A stretch of 64,000 bases of DNA, taken from contig NZ_CP079194.1 in NCBI RefSeq assembly GCF_019297855.1, positions 1,723,501-1,787,500 on the forward strand, written 5' to 3'. The stretch is from Gymnodinialimonas ceratoperidinii. GTDB taxonomy: Bacteria > Pseudomonadota > Alphaproteobacteria > Rhodobacterales > Rhodobacteraceae. Below the pieces are notes generated by a model. It ran no database searches. It was not told the origin of the DNA and saw nothing but the letters and a program-made list of their open reading frames with translations. The position numbers and the translations under genes were made by a program. Shown here piece by piece: positions 1 to 8,679 of this stretch. Position 1 is the stretch's first letter. Every line of letters begins with the position of its first letter.

Positions 1-1
1 G

Positions 2-355
2 TTCCTGAACGAGGCCGACATCGCGCCGAACGTCATGCCCGACACCAACGGCGCCTGGGCCACCACGCGCTTCGTCGATCCCGCCGATCTGCGCCACGAC
101 ATGCATGTCACCATCGTGACCTTCGAGCCCGGCGGCTGCATTCCCTTCGCCGAAACCCACGTGATGGAACACGGGCTCTACGTGCTGGAAGGCAAGGCCG
201 TTTACCGGCTCAACGCCGACTGGGTCGAGGTCGAGGCCGGTGATTTCATGTGGCTGCGCGCCTTCTGCCCGCAGGCCTGCTACGCGGGCGGGCCGGGGCG
301 GTTCCGGTACCTTCTCTACAAGGACGTGAACCGGCACCCGAGGATGGACCTGTGA
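2..355 (+). CDS. (S)-ureidoglycine aminohydrolase, C-terminal part (cut by window edge)
   Basis: The reading frame is open from the first bases, so only the last 117 residues of the protein are here. They form one cupin barrel with the segment ETHVMEHG, giving the Glu-x-His-x3-His metal ligands of the C-terminal cupin in ureidoglycine aminohydrolase (AllE/YlbA family), followed by a Gln in CPQACY where that family has its fourth ligand. The family releases ammonia from (S)-ureidoglycine to give (S)-ureidoglycolate in the allantoin pathway. The next gene, ureidoglycolate lyase, uses that product, and its GTG start overlaps this stop codon, which supports the call. A different bicupin is possible but less likely in this context. 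Confidence 0.85.
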   Translation, partial: FLNEADIAPNVMPDTNGAWATTRFVDPADLRHDMHVTIVTFEPGGCIPFAETHVMEHGLYVLEGKAVYRLNADWVEVEAGDFMWLRAFCPQACYAGGPGRFRYLLYKDVNRHPRMDL

Positions 356-846
356 CCCTCGTCGCGCGCCCCATCACCGCCGAGGCCTTCGCGCCCTTCG
401 GTCAGGTCATCGCCCTGACGGACGCGCCGATCACGATCAATGAAGGCATGTGCCAGCGGTTCAACGACCTCGCCGAGATCGACATCATCGAGGGCCGCCC
501 CGGCCTGAGCCTGTTCCAGAGCAAGCTGCGGCAATTGCCTTATAGCTGCGATCTGCTGGAGCGGCATCCGCTGGGCTCGCAGTGCTTCATCCCGATGTCG
601 GATGCGGAGCTTCTGGTGATCGTCGCCCCTGACGCGGGCGGCAAGCCCGGCGCGGCGCAGGCCTTCACGGCCCGAAACGACGTCGCGGTGAACATCGCAC
701 GCAATACGTGGCACGGCGTCCTCTCGCCCCTTTCGGGGAGCGGGATGTTCGCGGTCATCGACAGAATTGGCACCGGGGACAACCCGGGTCAGAACCTTGA
801 GGAGCATCGGTTGGAGGAGCCGCTGCAAATCATAAGAGACAGCTAG
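352..846 (+). CDS. allA: Ureidoglycolate lyase
   Basis: This 164-residue protein matches the AllA family in length and motifs: an N-terminal PITAEAFAPFGQVI, a central HPLGSQCFIPM, and NIARNTWHGVLSPL near residue 120. AllA splits (S)-ureidoglycolate into glyoxylate and urea, the last step of ureide use. I chose the GTG at 352, which overlaps the upstream TGA by 3 bases; an in-frame ATG at 250 would lie inside the previous gene and add residues unlike the family. Translational coupling to the aminohydrolase gene is likely. Confidence 0.9.
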   Translation: MTLVARPITAEAFAPFGQVIALTDAPITINEGMCQRFNDLAEIDIIEGRPGLSLFQSKLRQLPYSCDLLERHPLGSQCFIPMSDAELLVIVAPDAGGKPGAAQAFTARNDVAVNIARNTWHGVLSPLSGSGMFAVIDRIGTGDNPGQNLEEHRLEEPLQIIRDS

Positions 847-880
847 GACAGTTAAGACAGTCAACCGGGAGGGAACCACA

Positions 881-2314
881 ATGGCTGACAATTCGATAGG
901 GACACCGGAGCAACTCCGCGATCCGAACTACACGCCGGCGCTGCATCGCGCCATTCCACTGGGTATCCAGCACGTGCTGGCGATGTTCGTTTCGAACGTC
1001 ACGCCGGCGATCATCATCGCGGGCGCTGCGGGCTTCGGCTTCGGCTCGGATGCGGGCGCCAACGGCTTCCCGGACATGACCTACCTGATCCAGATGTCGA
1101 TGCTCTTTGCCGGCATCGCGACGCTGTTCCAGACCATCGGGCTCGGTCCCGTGGGCGCGCGTCTGCCGATCGTGCAGGGGACGTCCTTCGCCTTCATCCC
1201 GATCATGATCCCGCTCGTCGCGGGGCAGGGGGTCGAGGCGCTGCCCGCGCTCTTCGGCGGCGTCATCATCGGCGGCCTGTTCCACGCCTTTCTGGCCACC
1301 TTCATCGGCAAGATCCGCTTTGCCCTGCCGCCGCTGGTGACCGGGCTGGTCGTGACCATGATCGGTCTGGCGCTGGTCAAGGTCGGCATCCAGTACGCCG
1401 CGGGCGGCGTGCCCGCCATCGGGACGCCGGAATACGGCAGCCTGCTGAACTGGTCCGCCGCACTGGTCGTGGTCCTCGTGACCCTCGGGCTCAAGTTCTT
1501 CGCGCGCGGCATGCTGTCGGTCTCGGCCGTCGTGATCGGCATCATCGTGGGCTACATCTTCGCGCTGGCCATGGGCATGGTCACCTTCGAGGGCATCGGC
1601 ACCAGCTGGGACCGCGCCGCCGTCTTCGCTCTGCCCGAGCCGTTCAAATACGGGTTCGCCTTCAGCTTTGCCGCCATTGTCGGCTTCTGCCTGATGGCCT
1701 TCGTCTCGGCGGTTGAAACCGTGGGCGACGTCTCGGGGATCACCAAGGGCGGGGCGGGCCGCGAGGCCACCGACAAGGAGATCACCGGCGCGACCTATGC
1801 CGATGGTGTCGGCACTGCCATCGCTGGCATCTTCGGCGGCTTCCCCAACACCTCGTTCAGCCAGAACGTGGGCCTGATCGCCATGACCGGCGTGATGAGC
1901 CGCCACGTTGTGACGATCGGCGCGCTGTTCCTGATCCTCTGCGGCCTCGTGCCCAAGGTCGGCGCGGTGATCCGCACCATCCCGATCGAGGTTCTGGGCG
2001 GCGGTGTCATCGTCATGTTCGGCATGGTCGTGGCCGCTGGCATCTCGATGCTGTCGGACGTGAACTGGAATCGCCGCAACATGGTGATCTTCGCGATCTC
2101 GCTTTCGGTGGGCCTTGGCCTGCAGCTGGAGCCGGGTGCCGTGCAATACCTGCCCGATACCCTGCGCATCCTGATGACGTCGGGCCTCCTGCCGGCCGCG
2201 TTGATCGCCATCGTGCTGAACCTCGTCCTGCCGGAGGAGCTCGCCGCGGAATCGACCGAGGAAGTCTCGGGCGGCATGGCAGGCCACGGGAGCGGCAGCA
2301 TCCCCGGCGAGTAA
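881..2314 (+). CDS. NCS2-family purine permease (uric acid/xanthine type)
   Basis: A 477-residue polytopic membrane protein with about a dozen or more hydrophobic segments. It carries QGTSFAFIP near residue 99 and the nucleobase-ascorbate transporter signature QNVGLIAMTGV near residue 327, typical of NCS2 proton-coupled uracil/xanthine/urate symporters. It begins 34 bp after allA and ends at a strong terminator, so it probably belongs to the purine-breakdown operon and brings in xanthine or urate. The exact substrate cannot be read from the sequence. A run containing GGGAGG just before the ATG serves as ribosome binding site. Confidence 0.88.
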   Translation: MADNSIGTPEQLRDPNYTPALHRAIPLGIQHVLAMFVSNVTPAIIIAGAAGFGFGSDAGANGFPDMTYLIQMSMLFAGIATLFQTIGLGPVGARLPIVQGTSFAFIPIMIPLVAGQGVEALPALFGGVIIGGLFHAFLATFIGKIRFALPPLVTGLVVTMIGLALVKVGIQYAAGGVPAIGTPEYGSLLNWSAALVVVLVTLGLKFFARGMLSVSAVVIGIIVGYIFALAMGMVTFEGIGTSWDRAAVFALPEPFKYGFAFSFAAIVGFCLMAFVSAVETVGDVSGITKGGAGREATDKEITGATYADGVGTAIAGIFGGFPNTSFSQNVGLIAMTGVMSRHVVTIGALFLILCGLVPKVGAVIRTIPIEVLGGGVIVMFGMVVAAGISMLSDVNWNRRNMVIFAISLSVGLGLQLEPGAVQYLPDTLRILMTSGLLPAALIAIVLNLVLPEELAAESTEEVSGGMAGHGSGSIPGE

Positions 2315-2340
2315 CGCCTTGCCCCAAATCGACAAATGCA

Positions 2341-2372
2341 GCCCCGCCGTCACTGGCGGGGCTGTTTCTTTT
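2341..2372 (+). terminator. Intrinsic terminator after the purine permease
   Basis: A perfect 8-bp stem (GCCCCGCC / GGCGGGGC) with a 6-base loop is followed by a T-rich tract. It starts 26 bp after the permease stop and ends 17 bp before the next start codon, so the TauE-like gene would need read-through or a promoter overlapping the terminator. Confidence 0.88.
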
Positions 2373-2389
2373 CGGCTAGGCAGCTTCCC

Positions 2390-3145
2390 ATGTTCGATAT
2401 TCTGATCCTTGTTGCCGCCGCGTTCGGGGCAGGCGTGCTCAACACCATTGCGGGCGGCGGGACCTTCCTGACGTTCCCGGCGCTGGTCATGGTCGGCGTG
2501 CCGCCCGTGGCCGCCAATGCCACCAGCGCGGTGGCGGTGTTTCCGGGCTATCTCGCAGGGGCATTCGGGTTTCGAGAGGAACTGGCCGCCTTTGATCGCA
2601 AGCGCATGGCGCGGCTGTGCGCCATCGCGCTGGCCGGGGCAGCGGTGGGCTCGGGCCTGCTGCTTGTCTCCTCCAACGAGGCCTTTTCGGCCGTCGTGCC
2701 CTTCCTGCTCCTCGCTTCGACGCTGGCCTTTCTCTATGGCGAGAACATCCGCGCATTCGCCGCCGCACGCGCGCGCGGTGTCGCCTCTGAAGGCGCCTTG
2801 GGCCTCTTCGCCGTGGCGGTCTACGGCGGCTATTTCAACGGCGGCCTCGGGATCGTCCTGCTGGCGTTGTTTGCGCTTTGGGGGATGAACGAGATCCATC
2901 AGATGAACGGCCTGAAGAACGGGCTCAGCTTCGTGATCTCTCTGATTTCCGTGGGCATTTTCGCGCTCGCGGGTCTGGTCACATGGCCCTATGCGATCAT
3001 CATGATGGTGGCCGCGACCGTCGGAGGCTACGCCGGCGCCCCGCTCGCCCGGCGCCTGCCGAAAGCTGCGGTGCGCGCACTCATCGGCCTGATCGGCTTC
3101 GGCATGAGCGCGATCTTCTTCTGGCGTTTCATCTCGGGCCTCTGA
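2390..3145 (+). CDS. Sulfite exporter TauE/SafE family permease
   Basis: A 251-residue hydrophobic protein with the family's two-fold repeat: an N-terminal GAGVLNTIAGGGTFLTFPAL and a C-terminal half with GYAGAPLARRLPK. TauE/SafE proteins move small anions such as sulfite or organosulfonates across the inner membrane. I chose the ATG at 2390 because an upstream in-frame ATG at 2336 would put the terminator stem inside the coding region. The substrate is unknown; the neighbouring purine genes do not fix it. Confidence 0.85.
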   Translation: MFDILILVAAAFGAGVLNTIAGGGTFLTFPALVMVGVPPVAANATSAVAVFPGYLAGAFGFREELAAFDRKRMARLCAIALAGAAVGSGLLLVSSNEAFSAVVPFLLLASTLAFLYGENIRAFAAARARGVASEGALGLFAVAVYGGYFNGGLGIVLLALFALWGMNEIHQMNGLKNGLSFVISLISVGIFALAGLVTWPYAIIMMVAATVGGYAGAPLARRLPKAAVRALIGLIGFGMSAIFFWRFISGL

Positions 3146-3230
3146 ACGCCCGATCCACCTGATTAGCGGCCATGCTCTGGCAATTATCGCCACAGCACCT
3201 ATCTGCCTGACCTGACGTTGCGTTCCTTCT

Positions 3231-3248
3231 GTTCAGTTTTAACTGAAC
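3231..3248. promoter_or_regulatory. Palindromic operator upstream of the GbsR/MarR-like gene
   Basis: GTTCAGTT-TT-AACTGAAC is a perfect 8-bp inverted repeat with a 2-bp spacer, 59 bp before the regulator start. A possible -35 (TTGCGT) lies just upstream so the palindrome would cover the -10 region. The placement fits autorepression by the regulator at 3308 and control of the efflux genes. The binding itself is inferred. Confidence 0.6.
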
Positions 3249-3307
3249 GAAGTTTACAGGGGCGCCAAAATCGTCGAGAAGGCCGACGCAGGCGCAGTGG
3301 AGAGAGC

Positions 3308-3802
3308 ATGGCGACAGAGACTTCCGAGATCGATACGGTTCGGTCCGAGTTCATCGAGAAAGTGGGCCTGATCGCCCAGGACGATGGCCTGCCAAAGACA
3401 GCAGGGCGCATGTTTGGGCTGTTCATCTTCGATAACGAAACCGTCTCCTTCGGGGATCTGGCCGCGCAGTTGCAGGTCAGCCGGGCCAGCGTCAGTTCCA
3501 GCGTGCGGTTGCTGGAGACCTGGGGCATCCTGAAACGCGTCTCCAAGCCCGGCGAGCGACAGGATTTCTTCCGGCTCGCGGCAAGGCCCTGTGAAAACAT
3601 GCTCAAACGCACGCGGGAGAGGGTGCGTCAGGCCCGCGACGATGTTCTTGCAAGCGCCCGCCGCCTGCCGCCCGAAAAAGATGATATCAAGTCCCGCATC
3701 GATGCCTTTGCGGGTCTCTACGCCGTTCTGGACCAGAGCCTCGGCTCCGCCCTCGACCACATTCAAGAAGACGCCCCGCGCGGCGCTGTTTCCGAGGAAT
3801 AG
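3308..3802 (+). CDS. GbsR/MarR-like transcriptional regulator of the efflux operon
   Basis: A 164-residue protein with a winged helix: VSFGDLAAQLQVSRASVSSS is the helix-turn-helix, followed by a wing (ILKRVSKPGERQDFF) and a C-terminal dimerisation region. The layout with an extended N-terminal helix resembles GbsR-type MarR relatives. The ATG at 3308 follows a GGAGAGAG site; the frame is open further up without a good start. Its stop is 4 bp before the RND adaptor gene, so the three genes form one operon, and it most likely represses it through the palindrome at 3231. The inducer is unknown. Confidence 0.82.
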   Translation: MATETSEIDTVRSEFIEKVGLIAQDDGLPKTAGRMFGLFIFDNETVSFGDLAAQLQVSRASVSSSVRLLETWGILKRVSKPGERQDFFRLAARPCENMLKRTRERVRQARDDVLASARRLPPEKDDIKSRIDAFAGLYAVLDQSLGSALDHIQEDAPRGAVSEE

Positions 3803-3806
3803 ACTG

Positions 3807-5045
3807 ATGACCAAACCCGCCGAGACAAGCTCCGCCGCCGACACCGAGGCCGCATCGCCGCAAGACGCGCCAGACGCGACACCGCAGGCCGAGACGCGCG
3901 CACCCGACGCCGCACCCGAGGCCGCTCCGGCCGATGCGCCGCAGAACCCGGCAGCTCTGCGCTTTGACACCGACAAAGGCTCCTCCCGGTCGATCTGGAT
4001 CGCGTCCCTGCTGACGTTGGCGCTGGTGGGATGGATGGGCAGCGGCTTCATCATCCCTTCCGAGGAAGCCGAGACGGAAATCGACGCGGTGTCCGAGCCG
4101 CTGCCCGTCGCCGTGGCTGTCGAACGCTCTACCGCGCAGCCCGTCACGCTCTATTTCAACGCCGAGGGTCAGGCCCTTCCGGACCGCGACACGATGATCC
4201 GCGCTGAGGCTTCGGGCGATATCGCCGAGCTGATGGTCAGCATGGGTGATTATGTCAGCGAGGGTGACCCCCTCGCGCGCATCGGGAGCGAGCGGGTGGA
4301 GGCCGAGCTGACCCGCGCGCAGCAGGAAGTCACCCGCACGCAGCGCGATCTTGAGAACGCCGAGACGCTGCTGGAACGTGGCGTTGCCACCCAGGACCGG
4401 GTGCAGACCGCGCGCTCTGCCTTTGCGCAGGCCGAAGCGCAGCTCAGCGCCGCCGAGGAAGCGCGCGAGAACCTCTTGATCGTGGCACCCTTCGATGGCC
4501 GGATCGAGGGGCTCGGCATCGACGCCGGAGAATTCGTGCAAGCCGGGGCCGAGGTCGGGCGCATCGTCGACAACTCGCCGCTCACCGTCTCTTTTCAGGT
4601 ACCGCAACAGGCGCTCAGCCGGCTGGAAAGCGGCCAGCCCGCGCAGGTGACGTTCATCACCGGCGAAACCCGCGAGGCCACCGTGTCCTTCGTCGGCACC
4701 TCGGCCGTGCAATCCACCCGCACCTTTCTGGCCGAGGTGACACTGCCCAATGCCGACGGCGCCATCGCGGCCGGGATCTCGGCCGAAGTCACGATCCCCA
4801 CCGCCCAGATCACCGCGCATTTCCTCTCGCCCTCCATCGTTTCGCTCTCGCCCGAGGGGCAGTTGGGTATCAAGACGGTCGATGCCGAAAACATCGTGCA
4901 GTTCTACCCGATCGAAATCGTGCGCTCGGAAATCGACGGCATCTGGGTGACCGGCCTGCCGGAACAGATCGACGTGATCACCGTGGGGCAGGGCTACGTG
5001 AACGATGGTGAGACCGTCCGGCCGAGCGTGCAGGAGGCCTCCTGA
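3807..5045 (+). CDS. RND efflux periplasmic adaptor (membrane fusion protein)
   Basis: A 412-residue protein of the HlyD/MFP type. Residues 1-60 are an acidic, Ala/Pro-rich cytoplasmic tail, a single membrane helix lies at about 62-80, then a split lipoyl domain (AEASGDIAELMVSMGDYVSEGDPLA read in two parts), an alpha-hairpin rich in Gln/Glu/Arg (about 160-215), and a beta-barrel. It links the inner-membrane pump encoded next to an outer-membrane channel, which is not encoded here. The ATG at 3807 is 4 bp after the regulator stop. Its TGA overlaps the pump's ATG (TGATG), showing translational coupling. The long Ala/Pro tail before the anchor is unusual for adaptors but common in this lineage. 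Confidence 0.87.
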   Translation: MTKPAETSSAADTEAASPQDAPDATPQAETRAPDAAPEAAPADAPQNPAALRFDTDKGSSRSIWIASLLTLALVGWMGSGFIIPSEEAETEIDAVSEPLPVAVAVERSTAQPVTLYFNAEGQALPDRDTMIRAEASGDIAELMVSMGDYVSEGDPLARIGSERVEAELTRAQQEVTRTQRDLENAETLLERGVATQDRVQTARSAFAQAEAQLSAAEEARENLLIVAPFDGRIEGLGIDAGEFVQAGAEVGRIVDNSPLTVSFQVPQQALSRLESGQPAQVTFITGETREATVSFVGTSAVQSTRTFLAEVTLPNADGAIAAGISAEVTIPTAQITAHFLSPSIVSLSPEGQLGIKTVDAENIVQFYPIEIVRSEIDGIWVTGLPEQIDVITVGQGYVNDGETVRPSVQEAS

Positions 5046-8000
5046 TGAACGCGCTGATCGACGCCGCCTTCTCGCGCTCGCGCGTTGTCGTCATGGCGCT
5101 TGTCATGATGCTCGCCGTCGGCGCCTTCGCCTATGTGGCGATCCCGAAAGAGGCCAACCCCGAGGTGCCGTTGCCGCTGTTCTACGTGCACACCGGCCTT
5201 GACGGGATCAGCCCGACCGACGCCGAACGCCTGCTGATCGAGCCGATGGAACAGGAGTTCGCCGGCCTCACCGGGCTCGATTCGATGGAGTCGTTCGCCG
5301 CCGAAGGCTCCGCCAGTATCCAGTTGGAATTTCAGCCCGGCGGCGACAACGATGAAGCGCTCAGCGATATCCGCATCGCCGTGGACCGCGTGCAGAGCGA
5401 GCTGCCCGACGACGCCTATGATATCACCGTAACCGAGATCAACACGGCGCTTTTCCCGATCATCACCGCGATCCTGTCCGGCCCGGTGCCCGAGCGCACG
5501 CTCAACGCGCTGGCGGAGGACCTGCAGGAACAGATCGAGGGCCTTCCCGGCGTGCTGGAGGTCGACATCGGCGGCCAGCGTACCGAATTTCTGGAGGTGC
5601 TGATCGATCCGACCGTGTTCCAGACCTATGACCTCTCGTTTGACGAGCTGATCGGCCAGATCACCCGCAACAACCGCCTGATCGCGGCGGGTGCCATCGA
5701 GACCGGGGCCGGGCGCATCGTGCTGACCGTGCCGGGCCTGATCGAGGATCCACGGGACGTGATGAATATGCCCGTGCTGGTCCGCGACGGCACCGTGGTG
5801 ACCTTCGGCGATGTGGCGACGGTGCGCCGCACCTTCGACGATCCCACCGGCTTTGCGCGGATCGACGGCCAGCCGGCGCTGGCGCTGGAGATCACCAAGC
5901 GCTCGGGCGCGAACATCATCGAGACCGTCGACGAGGTCCGCGCGCTGGTCGAGGCGATGCAGGTCGACTGGCCCGAGAGCGTCGAGATCACCTACCTCAA
6001 CGACCAGTCCGAGCAGGTCGAAGATTTGCTGAGCGATCTTGAGGCCAATGTCATCGCCGCCGTAGCACTGGTGATGATCGTCATCGTCTACGCGCTCGGT
6101 TTCCGCTCCGCGATCCTCGTGGGTCTGGCGATCCCCGGTGCCTTCCTTGCCGGTGTCACGGCGCTTTGGGCGATGGGTTACACGATGAACATCGTGGTGC
6201 TCTTCTCGCTGATCCTCGTGGTCGGCATGCTGGTGGACGGGGCCATCGTCACCACAGAGCTGGCCGACCGGCAATTGCAGGAGGGCGCGAGCCCGAAGGA
6301 GGCCTATGCCTTTGCCGCCAAGCGCATGACCTGGCCGATCATCGCCTCCACCGCCACGACACTGAGCGTGTTCTTCCCGCTGCTCTTCTGGTCCGGCATG
6401 GTCGGCGAATTCATGAAATTCCTGCCCACGACGGTGATCCTGACGCTCTTCGCCTCGCTTTTCATGGCGCTGGTCTTCATCCCCGTGGTGGGCGGCATCA
6501 TCGGCAAGAAGCAACCCCAGACCGCGAAGGCAAAAGCCGCGATGCAGGCCGCCGAAAGCGGCGATCCGCGCGACATCGGCGGGTTGACCGGGGTCTATGT
6601 AAGGGTGCTGCAATGGGCGATCCTGCGCCCTGTGGCGACCCTCGTGCTCACCGTCGCGATGCTTCTGGGCAGCTTCGGGCTCTACGGACAATTCGGCAAC
6701 GGCATCAACTTCTTCCCCTCGGTCGAGCCGGAGGTCATGCAGGTGCAGGTCCGCGCCCGCGACAACTTCTCGATCTACCAACGCGACGCGCTGGTGCGCA
6801 TGGTCGAGGACCGGATGCTCGACTTCGACGAGGTCGCCAGCGTCTACGCCCGCTCCACCATGAGCGCGGGGCAGGGGGACGAGGAAACCATCGGCACGAT
6901 CCAGCTCGAGCTGATCGACTGGGACCGCCGCCGGACCGCCGAGGAAATCGGCGTCGAGATCCGCGCCGCCGTCGCCGACATCCCCGGCATCGACGTGCAG
7001 GTCCAGACCGAGACCGGTGGCCCTGCGGCGGGCAAGCCGATCAACCTGCAGATCCGCGCCCGGTCCCCCGACGCGCAAGCCGACGCGGTCGTCATGGTCC
7101 GCGAGATCATGTCCGAGATCGGGGGCTTCACCGATGTCACCGACACGCGCCCTCTGCCGGGTGTGGAGGTCGCCGTTATCGTCAACCGCGCCGAAGCCGC
7201 GCGCTACGGCGCGGACGTGAGCCTTCTGGGGCAGGCCCTGCAACTTCTCACCCGCGGCATCGAGGTCGCGGACTACCGCCCCGACGACGCCGACGGCTCG
7301 CTCGATATCCGGGTGCGCTTCCCTTACGAGGAGCGGTCCCTCTCCGAGCTTGGCAACCTGCAGGTGCCGACCGCCTCGGGCCTCGTGCCGATCTCGAACT
7401 TCGTGACCTTCGCCCCGACCGAGCGCGTCGGCACGATCCGCCGGATCGACGAGCGACGCGTGGTGACGATCGAGGCGAACGTGGCGCCCGGCGTGCTGGT
7501 CAACGACCAGGTGATCGCCCTGACCGCCGCGCTGGAGGCCGGCGGGCTGCCGGCAGGTGTCGACTATACCTTCGGCGGCGAGGCCGAGGACCAGGCCGAG
7601 GCGATGACCTTCCTCGTCGGCGCCTTCATCGCGGCCATCTTCCTGATGTTCGTGATCCTCGTCACCCAATTCAACAATTTCTACCAGAGCCTGATCGTGA
7701 TGAGCGCGATCATCTTCTCCATCGCGGGCGTCCTTCTGGGCCTGATGATCACCGGCCGCCCCTTCGGCGTCGTCATGGGCGGCATCGGGGTGATCGCGCT
7801 GGCGGGCATCGTGGTGAACAACAACATTGTGCTGATCGACACCTACAATGACCTCAAACGCGCCGGTCAATCGCCGCTGGAAGCCGCCCTGCGCACCGGC
7901 GCACAGCGTCTGCGACCGGTGCTCCTGACCTCGATCACCACGGCGCTCGGGCTGATGCCGATGGTGATCGGGCTGAACATCAACTTCTTCACCCGAGAGA

Positions 8001-8191
8001 TCGTCTACGGCGCGCCCTCGACCCAGTGGTGGACCGAACTCTCCAGCGCCATCGCAGGCGGGCTGATCATCGCAACGGTCCTGACCCTCGTGGTGACCCC
8101 GGCGATGCTGATGCTGGGCGAGAAGCGAGCGGATCGGGATCGGCCCGCGGGAGGTGAGGTTCCGGTTGCGGGGGAGGCTGTGCGGGCGTGA
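5045..8191 (+). CDS. RND efflux pump, inner-membrane subunit (AcrB/HAE-like)
   Basis: A 1048-residue permease of the resistance-nodulation-division superfamily with the duplicated layout of one helix, a large periplasmic loop, and a bundle of helices in each half. The proton-relay region in helix 4 reads GMLVDGAIV, keeping the first Asp of AcrB's Asp-Asp pair but with Gly in the second place; helix 10 has GIVVNNNIVLID, with Asn replacing AcrB's Lys. Both variants are known in the alphaproteobacterial HAE/MMPL-like branch. It should export hydrophobic or amphiphilic compounds with the adaptor and a TolC-type channel encoded elsewhere. Substrate specificity cannot be told. Confidence 0.88.
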   Translation: MNALIDAAFSRSRVVVMALVMMLAVGAFAYVAIPKEANPEVPLPLFYVHTGLDGISPTDAERLLIEPMEQEFAGLTGLDSMESFAAEGSASIQLEFQPGGDNDEALSDIRIAVDRVQSELPDDAYDITVTEINTALFPIITAILSGPVPERTLNALAEDLQEQIEGLPGVLEVDIGGQRTEFLEVLIDPTVFQTYDLSFDELIGQITRNNRLIAAGAIETGAGRIVLTVPGLIEDPRDVMNMPVLVRDGTVVTFGDVATVRRTFDDPTGFARIDGQPALALEITKRSGANIIETVDEVRALVEAMQVDWPESVEITYLNDQSEQVEDLLSDLEANVIAAVALVMIVIVYALGFRSAILVGLAIPGAFLAGVTALWAMGYTMNIVVLFSLILVVGMLVDGAIVTTELADRQLQEGASPKEAYAFAAKRMTWPIIASTATTLSVFFPLLFWSGMVGEFMKFLPTTVILTLFASLFMALVFIPVVGGIIGKKQPQTAKAKAAMQAAESGDPRDIGGLTGVYVRVLQWAILRPVATLVLTVAMLLGSFGLYGQFGNGINFFPSVEPEVMQVQVRARDNFSIYQRDALVRMVEDRMLDFDEVASVYARSTMSAGQGDEETIGTIQLELIDWDRRRTAEEIGVEIRAAVADIPGIDVQVQTETGGPAAGKPINLQIRARSPDAQADAVVMVREIMSEIGGFTDVTDTRPLPGVEVAVIVNRAEAARYGADVSLLGQALQLLTRGIEVADYRPDDADGSLDIRVRFPYEERSLSELGNLQVPTASGLVPISNFVTFAPTERVGTIRRIDERRVVTIEANVAPGVLVNDQVIALTAALEAGGLPAGVDYTFGGEAEDQAEAMTFLVGAFIAAIFLMFVILVTQFNNFYQSLIVMSAIIFSIAGVLLGLMITGRPFGVVMGGIGVIALAGIVVNNNIVLIDTYNDLKRAGQSPLEAALRTGAQRLRPVLLTSITTALGLMPMVIGLNINFFTREIVYGAPSTQWWTELSSAIAGGLIIATVLTLVVTPAMLMLGEKRADRDRPAGGEVPVAGEAVRA

Positions 8192-8257
8192 GCTGATTTT
8201 CGTTGGTTCGGGGTGATTGGAGCCGCTGCGGTAGCGCCCCGCGGATGTCGGCGGAGA

Positions 8258-8287
8258 GTTGTACTTGCCAAGATGAAGGGGGAGCGG
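8258..8287 (+). repeat. Dispersed intergenic repeat, copy 1
   Basis: A 30-bp element with the core TTGCCAAGATGAAGGGGGAG, 67 bp after the RND pump gene. It matches copies 2 and 3 (12560 and 18289) at all but two positions. The rest of 8192-8464 shows no gene. Confidence 0.75.
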
Positions 8288-8464
8288 CGTGGGTGGCCGC
8301 GTCCGGTGCGCGTGGGGTGAGGTGCGGGCGCGGTTTCTGATTGCGCGGCGCGCGGGGCCGGCGGTTGTAACCGTTGAGGATTGGCCGTTGTCTGCAGACC
8401 CGATGCCGCCGGCATGGTGGCCCGAAGGGGCGTAGATCACGTCATTTTAATTGTATGGAATGAA

Positions 8465-8551
8465 TGGTGGGCGACCCTGGAATCGAACCAGGCGTGAGTC
8501 GCCTCGAGGGAGTTACAGTCCCCTGCCACACCTTGCGGCCTGTCGCCCACC
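8465..8551 (-). tRNA. tRNA-Tyr (GTA)
   Basis: An 87-base class II tRNA. The acceptor stem is GGTGGGC/GCCCACC with discriminator A. The anticodon loop CTGTAAC gives anticodon GTA, a long variable arm follows (CCCTCGAGGCGACTCACG region), and the T arm is CCTGG-TTCGATT-CCAGG. CCA is not encoded. It is divergent from the methyltransferase gene at 8680. Confidence 0.96.
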
Positions 8552-8679
8552 GGGGCCGGATTTCTCCGGCGTGAGCGCGGAATATCGACCACAGGCGGGG
8601 GGGTCAAGCGGGAATGCGCCTTGCGCTTCGGGGAAGTGCTGCGCAACAAGGTGAACATCTGAAAAAGGCTGAGGGTATC

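Noticed and set aside
830..3193. Long reverse-strand open frame (787 codons) opposite the allA-permease-TauE region
   Set aside because: It is an antisense shadow of high-GC genes: low-complexity His/Asp/Arg-rich translation, no domain, and the forward strand is fully explained by conserved proteins.
4994..8440. Reverse-strand frame of 1148 codons opposite the RND pump
   Set aside because: It mirrors the codon pattern of the pump gene, has no recognisable domain or ribosome binding site, and runs through a dispersed repeat and intergenic DNA.
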